In this document: piece after piece, positions 24,770-37,060 of the stretch
Position numbering within the stretch: the first letter of the stretch is position 1
Layout: the number at the start of each line of letters is the position of its first letter
Assembly (NCBI GenBank): GCA_034620365.1
Contig: JAQGEQ010000354.1
Coordinates: 1,116,001 to 1,180,000, forward strand
Origin: Pegea sp. RAD2-039
Lineage: Eukaryota; Chordata; Thaliacea; Salpida; Salpidae
Reading direction: 5' to 3'
DNA length: 64,000 nt
The notes under the pieces: model-generated
Databases searched by the model: none
The model's input: the letters and a program-made list of their open reading frames with translations, nothing else
What the model was told of the DNA's origin: nothing
Made by a program: the position numbers and the translations under genes

Positions 24770-25837
24770 TTTTTTAAATGTAACTTATTAAGAAAAACTA
24801 ACCAACATTCAGTTTAAAGAATTTTATTATTATTATTTGTACAATATAAAAGCTTTTATTATTATATTTATAAGGATAATAAAAATCAGTTACTTATAGT
24901 AATTAGCTATAGTATTTATTAGATATAATATTTGTATATTACAAAATCTTGAACTGATTGATTAATTTTACTTAAAATATTTAATTATTAATTTGATTAA
25001 TTTATTCATTACTTATTACATTATAAAATTTTGAAGTAGTTGGTTAACTTTATTATTAATAAATAATTAATGTTTAAATAAAAAAATGTTATTATTGTGA
25101 TTAGTTAGTTATTTTATTCATTATACTTGTATAAGAAGTATAAAACTTTGAAAAAGATATATGAATCATGATTAAATGAAACTTGTTTATCAAAAATCAT
25201 GATTTTTAAAGTATAAATTTCATACTTAATATCATACTTAGTATTATAATTGTATAATGATTATTATGAAGAGTTATTAAAGTAGTTATCAAATTTTTAC
25301 TTATGTAGATATTATGAATAGTGATATATTATTTATGTTATCTTTTACTTAGATTATTTTACTTCATCATAGATATTTTATTCTAAAACTACTTTATCGA
25401 TTGTATGTATATAAAGAGAAATTAATTAAATGAGATAAATAATTTTACTAAAGAAGTTTTATAGCTTTTTATTTCTTCTAAACTTATTTGCTCTATTTTC
25501 ATGAGATATCAAAACAACTTATTAAAAATGGTTATTTTTGGTTTATATTTTTCTTTCATAAGAACCATACAATTAAAATGAAACGATTTCAATTACAATT
25601 TTTCAAGATTTAACTATTTGAATTAAAGTGATATCAATTTATTCGAATATTTTTAATATCATCATTGAACTATAAAGATGTATTAAGAATAAGGCATTCA
25701 AATGATTGGGCAAAACTCATTTTAATCTTTTATAATCTTTCAAATTCTGTTAGATCATATTACTAATAAAAGTTTAATTTATAAGCTGTTAAAAGTTTAA
25801 ATTATGAGCTTGTGTCTAAGAGTTTGATGATTTAGAT
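24770..25837. other. Very AT-rich DNA upstream of GCC1
   Basis: No ORF, repeat or structured element that I can support. Confidence 0.5.
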
Positions 25838-26187
25838 TTATTTATTTATTACAATAAATGCGAACGAGGGCGCCTGAAGAAGGAACCTCTCACTAACACA
25901 CATTCTCACAAATAACATTTATTTGTTCAACAATATAGAAAGCAAAGGATGTAACACATGGCATTTCGGTAGCCCTGAAAGCATATAACAGAGAACAATT
26001 ACATAAAAGGGAAAATTCATAGTTTAGAAATGGCAGCGTTGGCAATATTATAACGGTTCAACTTCTTGAACAACGCGAGTGATTCTGACATGACAATGTC
26101 TGATGGCAGCTGGCTCCAAGTACTGATTGTGTGGAAAGAGAAAAAATTCGCTCAGATTAATGTACCAGGTGATATGGGCTTATTAAG
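25838..26187 (-). mobile_element. LINE 3' end (copy 3)
   Basis: Begins at TTTATTTATTACAATAAATGC and runs parallel to copy 1 (195-650), including the CACATGGCATTTCGGTAG block and the ORF2 C-terminal codons on the minus strand. The frame is interrupted, so only the terminal few hundred bases of a dead element remain. Confidence 0.75.
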
Positions 26188-28090
26188 ACATATGACATTT
26201 TTTAAGACTATAAAATCGTTTTTGATCAGCTTCTGAACCATTTTTTGATATAATTCTAAATTTGGACAAACATTTCTAGGATGTTTATATTTCTTGATTC
26301 TAAGTTAATGAACTGGTTAATAATTTCATTTTTTACTCATAGTTCATATAAACCATATGGTCAAATACTCAAAAGTGGTACTTCTTAATCATCTGTTATG
26401 TTGACCTTTCTTATTTAGAAACTGTATCATGGGAATAGTTAACTCGTTCCAGTGTGCCGAATTCCAGTATTAGGAGATCTCCTGCTCAAAGGAAACTTAA
26501 TTTGAGGGTGAATCTTGCTTGGTATTAGTTGCTGTAATAAAAGTGTCATTAGATGTCTTAAGATTTAGGCTAACAAAGATAACCTAAGTCAGTAAAAACG
26601 TCATTAAGTTATTATAATGGTTGATGCACCAGTGATGTTGCTATACGATGAGATGTGCTGAAAAATATTTCACTACTTTGGTAAACATAAACCTGGTGAA
26701 AGTTAAGCATTGTATGACTTGCTGACGTCAAAACTCCTGGTCAAAACATGATTAAAAAATAGCTGAAAGTGAAAGTTGTCAGTATATTTTGCAACAATGC
26801 AAATGTCGGCTTTGAAACCAACTCAGTCAATTACTTTGAGTCACATGATTGGCTATGATTTTCGTGCTAAATACCTGAACAGGAAGGCTTTTATAGTCGC
26901 TCATATGATCTTTAAACTGAGTCAACCAGAAAGCAGCCGAAATAATAGAAGAATTGCAATAACTCTCCATAGGGCACTACTCAGTTTAATGGAAGAGCAT
27001 CCCAATGCTCCAGTTATGATGAAGTAAAAAAGTTAAAAAGAGAAAACAGAAGATCTACTACCTCACGGTTTAAAAGACAAAGATTAGTTTTCTGGCTCTA
27101 ATCAGGGATCAAGAAGAGAATCAAAATGTTCTGATTGCAATCAAACGAAACACATCACCTAGTCAGAATTACAGGTCACTGATTCCAATGATTAATATTC
27201 CCGGTGGATTACAATGCAAGTGGTATAGCTGTAGCATTTTAAAGATACCACGCTTGTCTACGAGCCAATAGTTTAAAAAAATGTGCAAGTTGTTTTTAGA
27301 GAGATTTATAAGCTACACTTTTAAACGCATGTCCTTATAAACTATTGCAACAAATGGCGGGGCTGCCAATTACATTCACATTGACAAAAACGCAAAGTCA
27401 CATGTATATCATGTGCTAATACAGAAACCAATTCATTAAGAACGACTATAAACATCTGAAATAAGATAAGGTCTGTGATGCATCACAAAAAGTAACTTAT
27501 GGTAAGTCACATGTTGCCAAAGAATGAGTTGAATTAAAAAATAAATTTTGAATATTTTTTACATGAATAAAACAAGTACATGGCAATTTTTTTATTAATT
27601 AATGGCCCTTATAGATATACCTGTCGCCCACAAGTCATCTGAAGAAGGCTGCAATCTTCGATTCCAACCAATCATTGCAGACTTCAAGCGTTAAGAGCGA
27701 CTATGACCTCACGATCTATTAAAATATGGACTTGAAAAAGCATTGATGAAAGCGATAGAATTTCTTACCTTGTAACGGTTGCCATCATGTCTAACCCTAA
27801 AAGTTAAATTTTGTGGTTTTTAAATATCAAATTAAAACACTGAACCACTCTCAAATTACCTTATTCTACACCAAGAAAGTCAATCAACGTTTTGTTTCAA
27901 AAGTTGTAAAATGCATCGAACTTAATTAGATAAGCTGAATATAGGCAGAGAAAGGACAATTTTCATATTCGGGACTTTTTACAAATTCTGCCGTACATTA
28001 TAGATCAAGATAAAGTCTTGTCCAATCTGAATGCTTCTGCTAACTCTTCCTGTAGTACTCAAAAATCACTCTTCGAAGCGATTAGAAAAG
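26188..28090 (+). other. Probable upstream part of the decayed gypsy element
   Basis: Mixed composition, locally GC-richer than background. An 83-codon frame at 26776-27027 and scattered coding-like pieces suggest it belongs with the pol remnant that follows, but I could not identify reverse transcriptase or RNase H motifs here. Confidence 0.3.
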
Positions 28091-28800
28091 AAAGTAGATT
28101 GCTTTCATTTTAAAGGCAACTATCATTTCATTACTATTGTTGCTAAAGTGAACTAACTTTCAAGGGCGGTTCTTACTTCGAATCAAAGTGATTCATATTC
28201 TGCTTACATAAAAAGAATTCCGGATTTGGGGTATCAGCTGAGTTATCCAGTAGCAGAGGACCAACATTTTCACTTTTTGAAGACATTGCTGATATAATAT
28301 CATCACTATACTACTCAAGATCCAACAATTGCGCTGAGGTTGCTGTTGAGGCAGCAAAAAGGTTAAAAAAGTTTAATGCCAGCTAATCATAATGAGAAGA
28401 CCAACAGACAATCAGTTGAGAATAATTCAGTTCACGGTTATGAGCTCTCTTGACTTAGATTACAAAATGTCTTCCCCGATGAGTGTATTTACCAGGATAT
28501 AGAGATAAAACTTCCTTTTCGTAAATATATTTCAAAACTGTTCAAGCGTTGAGGTTCGTAAAACGCGGAAGAAGGCTTCCATAGTAAATGCCTTCCACGA
28601 AACCTTTGCAAGAGCCAAAAATAAATAAGCCATTTTTTTGTAGATTACCATGAAATAAATGTCTGATTTACTACAGTATATATTCAAGAAGTTGAGACAA
28701 GTCGTAACTGAAGTTCTCTTATTCAATTAGTACACTGTAAAGATCGGTGGTCAGTAGCAATCGAAAAATCGAAGTTCTTTTTCACTGGTTGACTAGTTGA
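28091..28800 (+). pseudogene. Ty3/gypsy-type pol remnant (integrase and C-terminal tail)
   Basis: Split over frames, the plus strand reads an integrase core. First comes CFHFKGNYHFITIVAK (about 28110, around the first catalytic Asp position). Then the frame 28216-28386 carries ELSSSRGPTFSLFEDI, SSLYYSRSNNCAEVAVEAAK and RLKKF, equivalent to the usual 'DxGPxF ... PYYPxSNGxAE' stretch. The Asp normally before GP is not present; the Glu of AEVAV is. Near 28701 VVTEVLLFN and YTVKIGG match the post-integrase 'TGVVxEVxxFxxYxVRxDGS' tail. Many stops and frameshifts make it dead. No LTR boundaries were resolved. Confidence 0.6.
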
Positions 28801-29747
28801 CTTCCTTCCTGTCTTCGCATAAGCTTTGGTTACTGTGTAGAGTACCGTGTGCTGAATCATTCCCAACTTTTCAATTCGGTACTCGGTGACGCATCTTAGT
28901 GTACTGAGACAGTAACATCGAAGTCAACGTACTCTTGGTTTTCTTACTGACTTTCTATAGTCTTTGTTTTTATAACTTTTGTTTATCCAGAAGCATTCAC
29001 ATAACAGTAGGACTATGGACTCATAACTGGATAAGATACTTTTTGCGCTTTTATAGCTTGTGTTTTAATTTATTGCAGTATACTTTATCTCTGTCAATTT
29101 GAACCAACGCGCTTATAGCAGAATAAGTTCATCTCGTCCATCTCGTCGCCGAAAAATATAATTAGGCCCTTATTAAAACCCTGCTGCAATTTTCATTGAA
29201 GGTGACCTACGCTTCAGGTGGTGGACAATACGATGTTGAAATTAACTATATTGATAGTTTAAATAACACTCGAGCTAAAATTTATAATATTAAAGAGAAA
29301 ATCTAATTGATAACTTTTTTAATTATTTACTCAATGTAAGAATCTACAGAATTGATTGTTAGTATCGAGCGGGTAGAAGATAGCTTAGCTGTTAAGTAAA
29401 CATCGTACTTTCAGATAATACATTTGCATAATACATTTGCAAATTTGTCAATTAAATATAAAAATAACTAATAATCTACTGGTTAACAAATTGTACATAA
29501 CTTATAAAAAGATTATCAATTTATAGGTACACAATTAAGTCAAGTTAAAAGTTTAACCTCTTTTTGTATAAAAACTAAAAATTTTGATTATTTAAAGTTA
29601 AATCATTTTTGTCTACAATTCAAGCAGGTTGAATTATCGGTGGAATTATCTATAGATTATTCTTTATCTCGTGGTATCATGAAGACCTTCTAAAAACCTT
29701 TATATGATATTTAGCATTTCAAATTTTGAATATTATTTAGTTATTTG
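28801..29747. other. Flank of the gypsy remnant
   Basis: GC-richer to about 29240 (possibly a decayed 3' LTR), then AT-rich. No ORF or clear LTR ends. Confidence 0.3.
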
Positions 29748-30010
29748 TTTATTTATTTATTACAATAAATGCACAGGAGGGTGCCTGAAGAGAGCACCTC
29801 TCGCTAACACACATTCTCACAAACAACATCTAATAAGTTAGAAATATAAAAAGAAAAGGATGTAACACATGGCATTTCGGTAGTCTTTAAAGCATATAAC
29901 AGTGAACAATTACATATAACGTTAGAAATATTGAAAAAAAGGAAAATTCACAGTTTAAAAATGGCAATTTATTTTGGCAATGATATAACGGTTCAACTTC
30001 TACTTGAACA
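29748..30010 (-). mobile_element. LINE 3' end (copy 4)
   Basis: Starts with TTTATTTATTACAATAAATGC and continues with GAGGGTGCCTGAAGAGAGCA and the CACATGGCATTTCGGTAG block, as in copies 1 and 3. It keeps only the 3' UTR plus a few ORF2 codons, the shortest copy in the window. Confidence 0.75.
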
Positions 30011-31455
30011 TTTAATGAGTTCTTTTTTTTTAAATAATTTACTTTTTATCAATGAATTTTATAAAGTATAATTTTTTTCATTTAACTTGTTACATTGTAA
30101 TTTCATTAATGCAATCAAGCACTATTAAAAGTATATTTCTTTATTGGCTTTTTAACTTATCAACTTTAATTAAATCTGGGTTTAGTTTCCACGAGTTCTT
30201 TATTCAAGAAACATAGCTTTGTTTTATAGTTGTTAATATCGTTTCCTGTTTTCTGATCATTTAATACTTTTAAATTAGAATTAAATTTAATAAGAATATT
30301 TTTTCTAGGTAAAAATTTCATGTATGATATGAATCATTGTTGAATTTATGTATTTCATGTAAAAATTTCATCAAGCCTACTTGGTTTACTTACTAGATTA
30401 TTAGGTATATCTAATAAATTTTTTTACAGATTCTGGCTGTAATCATTTATTCTTGAATAGTCAATATTTTTGTATTTATTTTTTCATTTCACTTTACTAA
30501 ATGTAGTCTTTTTTAAATGGTAAGTTTAATATATTTACTTATATAGCTGCTATTATTTATTTCTGATAAACTTTTTTTGAGTTTTTGTTCAAACTCTTCT
30601 TTTAGTTAAAATAAAATAATTATACTATTATTATTACAGTAAAAGTTGATTATTTTTTAAGCTATGAAATATTTATATTTGTACTGAATCATATAATCTT
30701 TTCAATTTATAGCTATATTGCTTTTTAAATTTCTATCTAGTATGTTATATAATGTTGATTAATTATTAATAGATATAAATTTATTGTATTTACTATTATA
30801 TGCTGTAATTAAAATTAATATAGCCAATTTTGGATTTAAATATGCTTGTGTGATTTTTTTATTATTCCTAAAAGTTTTTTTTTTCAATATTTAGTTTAAA
30901 AAATCAAACATAGATGTTTGAATGTAGAGGAAAAATTTGAAAACTAAACAAATATAAATAGTTTATATCTTGTAATTTAAAGTTTTAATTAAATTAAATT
31001 TTGACAGCTAATAGATAATGTTGCTTTGATATGTTTTGGTCTGGTTTTATTATTTTTTAGTCTTTTTTATTTTATTTGTTATATGTATTTTTTTATTTAT
31101 ATAAAAGTTGTCTATCTGTTTTTTTAACTTTATCAAATTTCAATTTAACCTCTTAAATTAATGCCAAATTTGTTTATGATACTTTTCATCAATTTTAATT
31201 ATAAGATATTTTTTATTACTTTTTTTATTTACTATTCTTCAAAATGAGAAATATTTTTGATTTATATAATCACTTATTTGTTTTGATTTAACATTATATA
31301 TACTAAACTAATTTAACACTATGAATTTTTCACTAATTCTATAAATTTTAATATTTAAAAATGACTGTAAAAAAATTATTTTATTTCTATCACTAATTTC
31401 ATAAATTTTCCAAGTTTTTCATTAAGGTGTGTTAATATTTAAAAAATATATTAAA
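30011..31455. other. T-rich intergenic DNA upstream of eIF3f
   Basis: No gene, repeat or structured element that I can support. Confidence 0.5.
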
Positions 31456-33431
31456 ATGGATTCAACATTAGTTTATATCCATCCAACTGTACTTTTTACA
31501 ATAATTGATAGTTTTGAAAGACGAAAGGAAGATGCAAAACGTGTTATTGGTACTTTATTGGGTAAGTGATGAAACTTTTCTTTAATATTTTTTTATTAAT
31601 AATTTCAATATACATTTAATGTAGTAAAGTTGTAACTTACTTTTAGGTAATGTTCATGGAAACAAAGTAACAGTAACCAATTGTTTTTGTGTTCCTCACA
31701 ATGAATCAAAGGATGAAGTTGCTGTAGATATGGAGTTTGCTAGAACTATGACAGATTTTCATGCAAAAGCTAATCCTAGTGAATCAATTGTTGGATGGTA
31801 AATAACTTATCTAAGTTTTAAAGTTATTTATGTTTATATTTGGAAAAATAAACCATTTTTAAACAGTTTTTAGAAACTAACTAAGCTACTAATTAGATTT
31901 TTGTAATATTTTTAAAATATCAGACTTATAGAGATATTTGTTTTACACCAACCTGTTTTTTACACTTAAAAATTGAGAGTTAAATGTACAGGTATGCAAC
32001 TGGAATTGAAACTACCACTCATTCAAGACTTATTCATGAATACTATTGCCGTGAAGCTAAAAATCCAATTCATTTAATAATGGATACTGACGTTCAAGGC
32101 GGAGATATGGGTATCAAATGTTATGTTGCGTGAGTTCACTTCCTACTTTTTGTTTTAATCAACAGATTAATACATAAATTTTTTTATAAAAACAAAACAG
32201 TAAATTCTATCATTTATAAAAGTTATTTCAAATCTTATAATAAACACAGAAGAAGATAAATATAAAGAAATAATTTGATGTACCCCAATTCCACATAAGT
32301 TTTGTATAAAAAAAGGTTGAAACTTTCCAAAAGCAAATCTATTCAAGCTTTGATGAAGTTGGGAATAAAATAATTATAGAAGATGATAGACAGATATATG
32401 ATCTGTCAACAGATAGTTCAAATCATACCTCTTTAGCATAATCCTAAACATTCGACCACAAAACTTCCAACCGTTCTCAATCTCAAACCTCCTAACAGCT
32501 AGATCACAGTCACAACGCTCAGCCGAAGGGATTTACTATCATATTGGTTACTGAAGCATTTTGCATTCTATAAAATAACAAATAGAATAATTAGATAATT
32601 TCACAAACTAGTAACTTCGTTTGTTGTTATTGTGGAACATACTACTCTCCACTATAATCAAACCAAATGCGCATGAGGATAGTATACCTTCAACAGTATA
32701 ATCCTAGCGGTCTAGAGTATGACGTCTTCACGAGGCACCTGGTAACAAAATGTTGTTCTAATACAAAATTGTTATCAGCGCGTCCATCGGTGTCCCTGAT
32801 GATTCTAAAAAAGGGATTCTTTTCCAACCAATCAAAACAGAAATCAAATACTACAACTCTGAACGAGTCGCAATTGATACTGTTACAAAAGTTAGTTGAT
32901 TCAACTTGTGAATAATCGATTTTTAAGACAACATTTAACAGGCTACTGAAAATCTATTGCTTAGTAAAAGTGGTTCGGTAAAAGAAGCTGTGACTTCACT
33001 TCCTACTGACTTTGACATCATGCTTGAATCTGTAAATAAGCTTTTAGACATGGTCAAGTTTATTTCAGACTATGTTGAAAAAGTCCTGGTGAGTTTTGGT
33101 TGTTATTAAAGTCAACTTTTTAGCTGATTGACTTTTAAAGAAAGGTGATATTCCAATGGACCCTAAAGTTGGTAGAAAGTTGATGGATTTAATGAAGCTT
33201 GTTCCTTATATGGAAGAAACTGAATTTAGCGCCATGCTAACAAATAATCTCAATGTAAGTTGACTTTCTTATAAAAGTTACTAATTTTATTTCAAAACTT
33301 CTATGGTCTAAATTTTTGTCAAAATGTTTTTCTAGGATACTTTAATGGTGAGATTTTTAGCAGACGCTGTCAAGTCACAGGTTGCTCTTAATGAGAAGGT
33401 TGTTAATACCTCCTCTATTCTACAAATGTAA
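31456..33431 (+). CDS. EIF3F: Eukaryotic translation initiation factor 3 subunit F
   Basis: Seven exons: 31456-31561, 31647-31797, 31992-32129, 32779-32890, 32942-33088, 33141-33254, 33336-33431. Phases match; 287 aa, close to insect eIF3f and lacking the Pro/Ala-rich N-terminal extension of vertebrates. eIF3f is one of the two MPN subunits of the eIF3 octamer that binds the 40S ribosome during initiation. Visible: the MPN fold start ([20 protein letters not shown]), RVIGTLLG, the highly conserved [58 protein letters not shown] and the C-terminal helices ending [13 protein letters not shown]. The zinc-binding JAMM histidines are not expected (MPN-minus). Exon 4 sits alone after a 649-nt intron and is easily missed. 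AATAAA at 33562-33567. Confidence 0.95.
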
Positions 33432-34389
33432 ATCTTTAAATAGTTCTTATTCAAGAATAGGTTTAGTTTGAGTTTTCAAGATTTGGGTTTATCGGACTTT
33501 TTAATTGTTTTCTTCGATTAGACTATGCCTAGTAAATTTAGAGATTTGAATCTAATAATGAAATAAATAAATGAGAGAAATTTGATGGTTTTACTTAAAT
33601 CAATAGAAATTTTTTTCGAAGGAATAAAAATATTTTCTTGCACTTTAAGCTGTTTTTTGACATCAAGGTTTTATTAGAATCATTTTAAGCACTTTCGACA
33701 ATGTAACAAAAGATCTCATACTTGTTAAAGTTTTAATTGATTATTTATATAGAAATTTATTTGTTGTTACTATATTAAAGGATAAATAGAATTGTAAGTA
33801 AAATCCAAAACTTTGCAAAATTAAGTAAAATTATCTTGATAACTTGGTTGGATTCATTGGTCATTATTTTCTCATTATTTTGTTTGTTTACTTGGTTTTC
33901 TATAATATAAGAAACTTTCAATAATCAAATTGATGTTTTATTAGAAGCTTCTACAGAAATACAAATATTTTTCTACTAATTATAATTCTCTGCTTAAATG
34001 ATAAATTGATCTAATAAATAGTGACTAATGATTGTAACAACACTTTACTATATAAAAAAAATTACTATATAATAACAAGTTGATGTTTATACATTAGAAA
34101 ATTTAAGAGATTAAACTCCAAATTTTAGTACTGACATGAAGTATCATTTTATTTAGTTATTAGCAAGTAAAAAAGAACAGTGAACAATGCTGTACAGTGA
34201 TAAAAATACATCAGTGAAGGTTAAATAATTGCTAATTGTGGCAACATAATGTACAAAATGATTTAAACTAAAGTTTAGACCGTGATGCTGCATAAAAACA
34301 GTTAAGTGAATTTGATTGTAATTATTAAAAAAATAAAATCTTGTGCAACTAAATTAGTATTATTTCGATACATTCAATATCTTCAATGT
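33432..34389. other. Convergent intergenic region
   Basis: Lies between the 3' ends of eIF3f (+) and the membrane-protein gene (-). It holds the eIF3f poly(A) signal and otherwise AT-rich DNA with nothing I can identify. Confidence 0.5.
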
Positions 34390-35168
34390 TTATATATGCC
34401 AAATACAAGAACAGTTTGAAACTGGTTCAAGACAAAGTCCTGTTCTGGTTTTCCAATTAAGTAAAGAATTTCTAAAAATTCTGTTAAGAAGCCAAAAAGG
34501 AACCACCATCAAAAAGTATACTGAAAAAGTTCAAGTAAAAGTAGAAAAGAAGTTAAAAAAGAAAGAAAAATATACCTGTTGAAATGATTACCAAGACAGA
34601 GCTACCCATACACCAGTAATATAATTGTGTTGTAGAAGTTACCTTTAAATGTTATATAGAATTAAAAACAAGGTAACTTTTCTTAGCTTTTACAACTTAC
34701 ACAATCTCCAGCAGAAAAAAAATAGACAATAGTAAAAATTCCTAAAATAAAAGAAGCTACCCCAAATAAGTGAAACGCCAATTTTACTTGGTTTGAGACT
34801 GGCTCTACAATCCAAAATATCATTCCAAATGCTTTAGTAAAAGTAATAACAATTATTTGAATGAACACCTTAAAATTAGTAATCAAAATTACTTACCAAT
34901 AGAAAAGAACAAAAAAATTGTACTGGTAATAAGAATGTTTAGAAGAGGCTGAGAACAAGCTCTTGCAGACTGACTTGATCTTAAGATGATAAACTCAGGA
35001 GCGAGCAACAAAGATGAAAATACGAACAGCAAACATTTTCTTTTAAAAATATTTTTAGAAAGTGAGATACTTGTAAAGTAATTGTAGAACTTACAATTTT
35101 TGATGATTTTCTTTGGGTATCCATCTAATTAAATGATATGTTAGATGAGGATAAAAATAAAACCACAT
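34390..35168 (-). CDS. Unrecognised multi-pass membrane protein
   Basis: Five-exon model in transcript order: 35168-35095, 35039-34897, 34831-34701, 34642-34576, 34520-34390. Every junction is GT-AG and phases 2/1/0/1 match, giving 181 aa. I do not recognise the family. About four hydrophobic segments are visible: KCLLFVFSSLLLAPEFIIL; LLNILITSTIFLFFSIAFGM; LAFHLFGVASFILGIFTIVY; and WCMGSSVLVIISTVYFLMVV followed by PFWLL. The N terminus is short and aromatic (MWFYFYPHLTYHL) and the C terminus is Cys-containing (LEPVSNCSCIWHI). The ends are the least certain: the start ATG was chosen because only that frame gives phase agreement with exon 2. Introns are 55-65 nt except the last two (58 and 55), in keeping with other genes here. 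It is convergent with eIF3f. Confidence 0.6.
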
Positions 35169-35976
35169 TTTATAAGTTGAACCTGAAAAGTATTGAGACA
35201 TAAATATTTAGTAAAAAATACAAATTAATAATTTCTATAGATTTATATCATACAGACATTAAGTTATTTATACTATTTATAAACTGATCAATTTAATGAA
35301 AAAATATTTTAATGATATAATTGAACAATTAAATGTAAAAAACAGTTTAGAGTTACATTCAAAAATTTTATCACAACAAGAAGGTTGCTTGTAAATAAAT
35401 AATAAAAATAATAGATAAATTTATTAGAAATATAAATTAGTAAAGTTAAACTTTGATTTAACTTCTCCCTTATTTAAATTTTGTAAAAAATATAATCTAT
35501 TTATTGAAATAAACTTGGAATAAAAGTATTAAACCAAACTTTTTAAAACTTTTTCAAAAGTAAGTTTAAATAAAAGTTTAATAATATGAATTCAAATTTA
35601 TTATTTCTGATAATGGAAACAGAATTGAGTTATTTTGCTATTGATACAAAAAATGATCAACAAGATTATAATTTAGCATAATATCAATAATTAGTACAAA
35701 TTTTATTTAACATTAAACCAACCAATTCTTAAATAACAAACATTTTTATGTGCATAATATAACGCAGAATTAGTTAGCATCATTGAAACATAGAAACACT
35801 ATAAAAATTTCGTAAATAGAATCTTGAACATTAAATTTATTCGTAGAAATTAATTTTGATTATAAAAGTATTTTGTGCACTTTCTGTACTTTTTATCAGC
35901 TGGTTTGAAGAATATCACATTTTATTTAGTTCACGGTAACTTATTTTTATTGCATTTATAGTCTTAAATTTGTCCA
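35169..35976. other. AT-rich intergenic DNA
   Basis: No gene or repeat that I can support; upstream flank of the membrane-protein gene. Confidence 0.5.
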
Positions 35977-36245
35977 TCTGTTGTGTGGTGTAGCAGTTAC
36001 CATACCCACTTACCAAGCGGGAGGCTTCAGATTTGAGCCCAGGTGGACACACATTTGCGACAAGAAGAAGTTTATATAAAAAACACGGGCAGAAGGGTCC
36101 TGTTAGTTAAGTTAGTAACAACACTTTTAGAAAACACAAAACTTCAAATTTACAGCCGGAGTTGGAACCCTGTAGACATTTCGTCACTGTACTGTCGTTT
36201 TGGCAGCTCCTGCGACACCAGCCGAGCGTAACTGCATTGTTCAGG
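35977..36245 (+). mobile_element. tRNA-derived SINE, copy B
   Basis: Head 35977-36052 is tRNA-like (GTGGTGTAGCAGTTACCATA, a decayed B box GATTTGAGCCC, then AGGTGGACACA). The body parallels copy A (19475-19731, minus) in order: TTTGCGACAAG, CGGGCAGAAGGGTCCTGTTAG, AACACTTTTAGAAAACACAA, TCACTGTACT, GGCAGCTCCTGCGACACCAG. The head differs from copy A around the anticodon arm. Overlapping minus-strand ORFs here are by-products of this repeat and are not called as genes. DNA to about 36370 remains GC-richer and may be more mobile-element sequence. Confidence 0.75.
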
Positions 36246-36249
36246 TACA

Positions 36250-36776
36250 TAACCTGGCAGGCTTGAAGAGTGGAATCCTGATACATGCAACTGGATACAT
36301 CTGTTAGTATCTGCCCTGGTACATAAATACATGACCATTTGCAATACAAGACCATGGCCGAAGCGGACCAAAAATGACTTTATTTGCAATTGTTATAATG
36401 GTTTTCATTTCTAATTCTACACTTTTACAGCTTATGACTCTGTCTTACAGAGTATGAACTAAAAACTTTGACAGCGCTATAATTAGACTTTTATATCATC
36501 ATTCAGATGACTGTTACCAGTTGTATAGCGCAGTATCTGCCTTCATTTAAAAGATTCCTTCAAAAAACTACTGTTTACTAATAACAATAAATAATATATA
36601 CAGCATATTTTCTAACCTTAGCAAACCATCAAGTTGATTTATCTTTTGAAACATGTCAAAGAAGCCTTACTAGCAACTTCACAAACAATTTCAAATGTCG
36701 TTTCCTGTGTGTCGTTAATAAAATTGTTTGTTAATTCTATGACAGTAGAAGTGCTTATAATTTCTGGTCTTACTCG
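36250..36776. other. Mixed repeat flank
   Basis: GC-richer to about 36560, without a supported gene. Likely mobile-element debris between the SINE and the following repeat. Confidence 0.3.
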
Positions 36777-37060
36777 GGTTTGTTAGAATCACAAATAGAT
36801 TTTGGGTTGAAAAAAGAGTTTAAAAGTAAAATCCTACTAGACTTTCGGAGTCGACTTTCAAAAGTAGAATATCTGATAGCATAGATAAATTAGAAAACAA
36901 ATACTCATAAGATTAATTGCGTGATTGGCTCAGCAAATAGGTATTTTTTAAGTAAAATTAATACAATCAAAAATCGACCAATTAAAAGGACCTTTTGTAA
37001 ACTTCATGCTAATAACTCGTGCGTTAACTCAATTGTTAGTAATAAGCACAAATGCTAAAT
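36777..37060 (+). repeat. Interspersed repeat of unknown family (copy of 6575-6850)
   Basis: Collinear with the reverse complement of 6575-6850; shared blocks include GATTTTGGG, TCGACTTTCA, GATTGGCTCAG, GACCTTTTGTAAACTTCATG. The 71-codon ORF beginning at 37006 overlaps its end and is not judged a gene. Confidence 0.6.

Noticed and set aside
36107..36389. Overlapping minus-strand ORFs rich in Cys
   Set aside because: They lie within and beside SINE copy B, use two frames of the same DNA and have no splice context.
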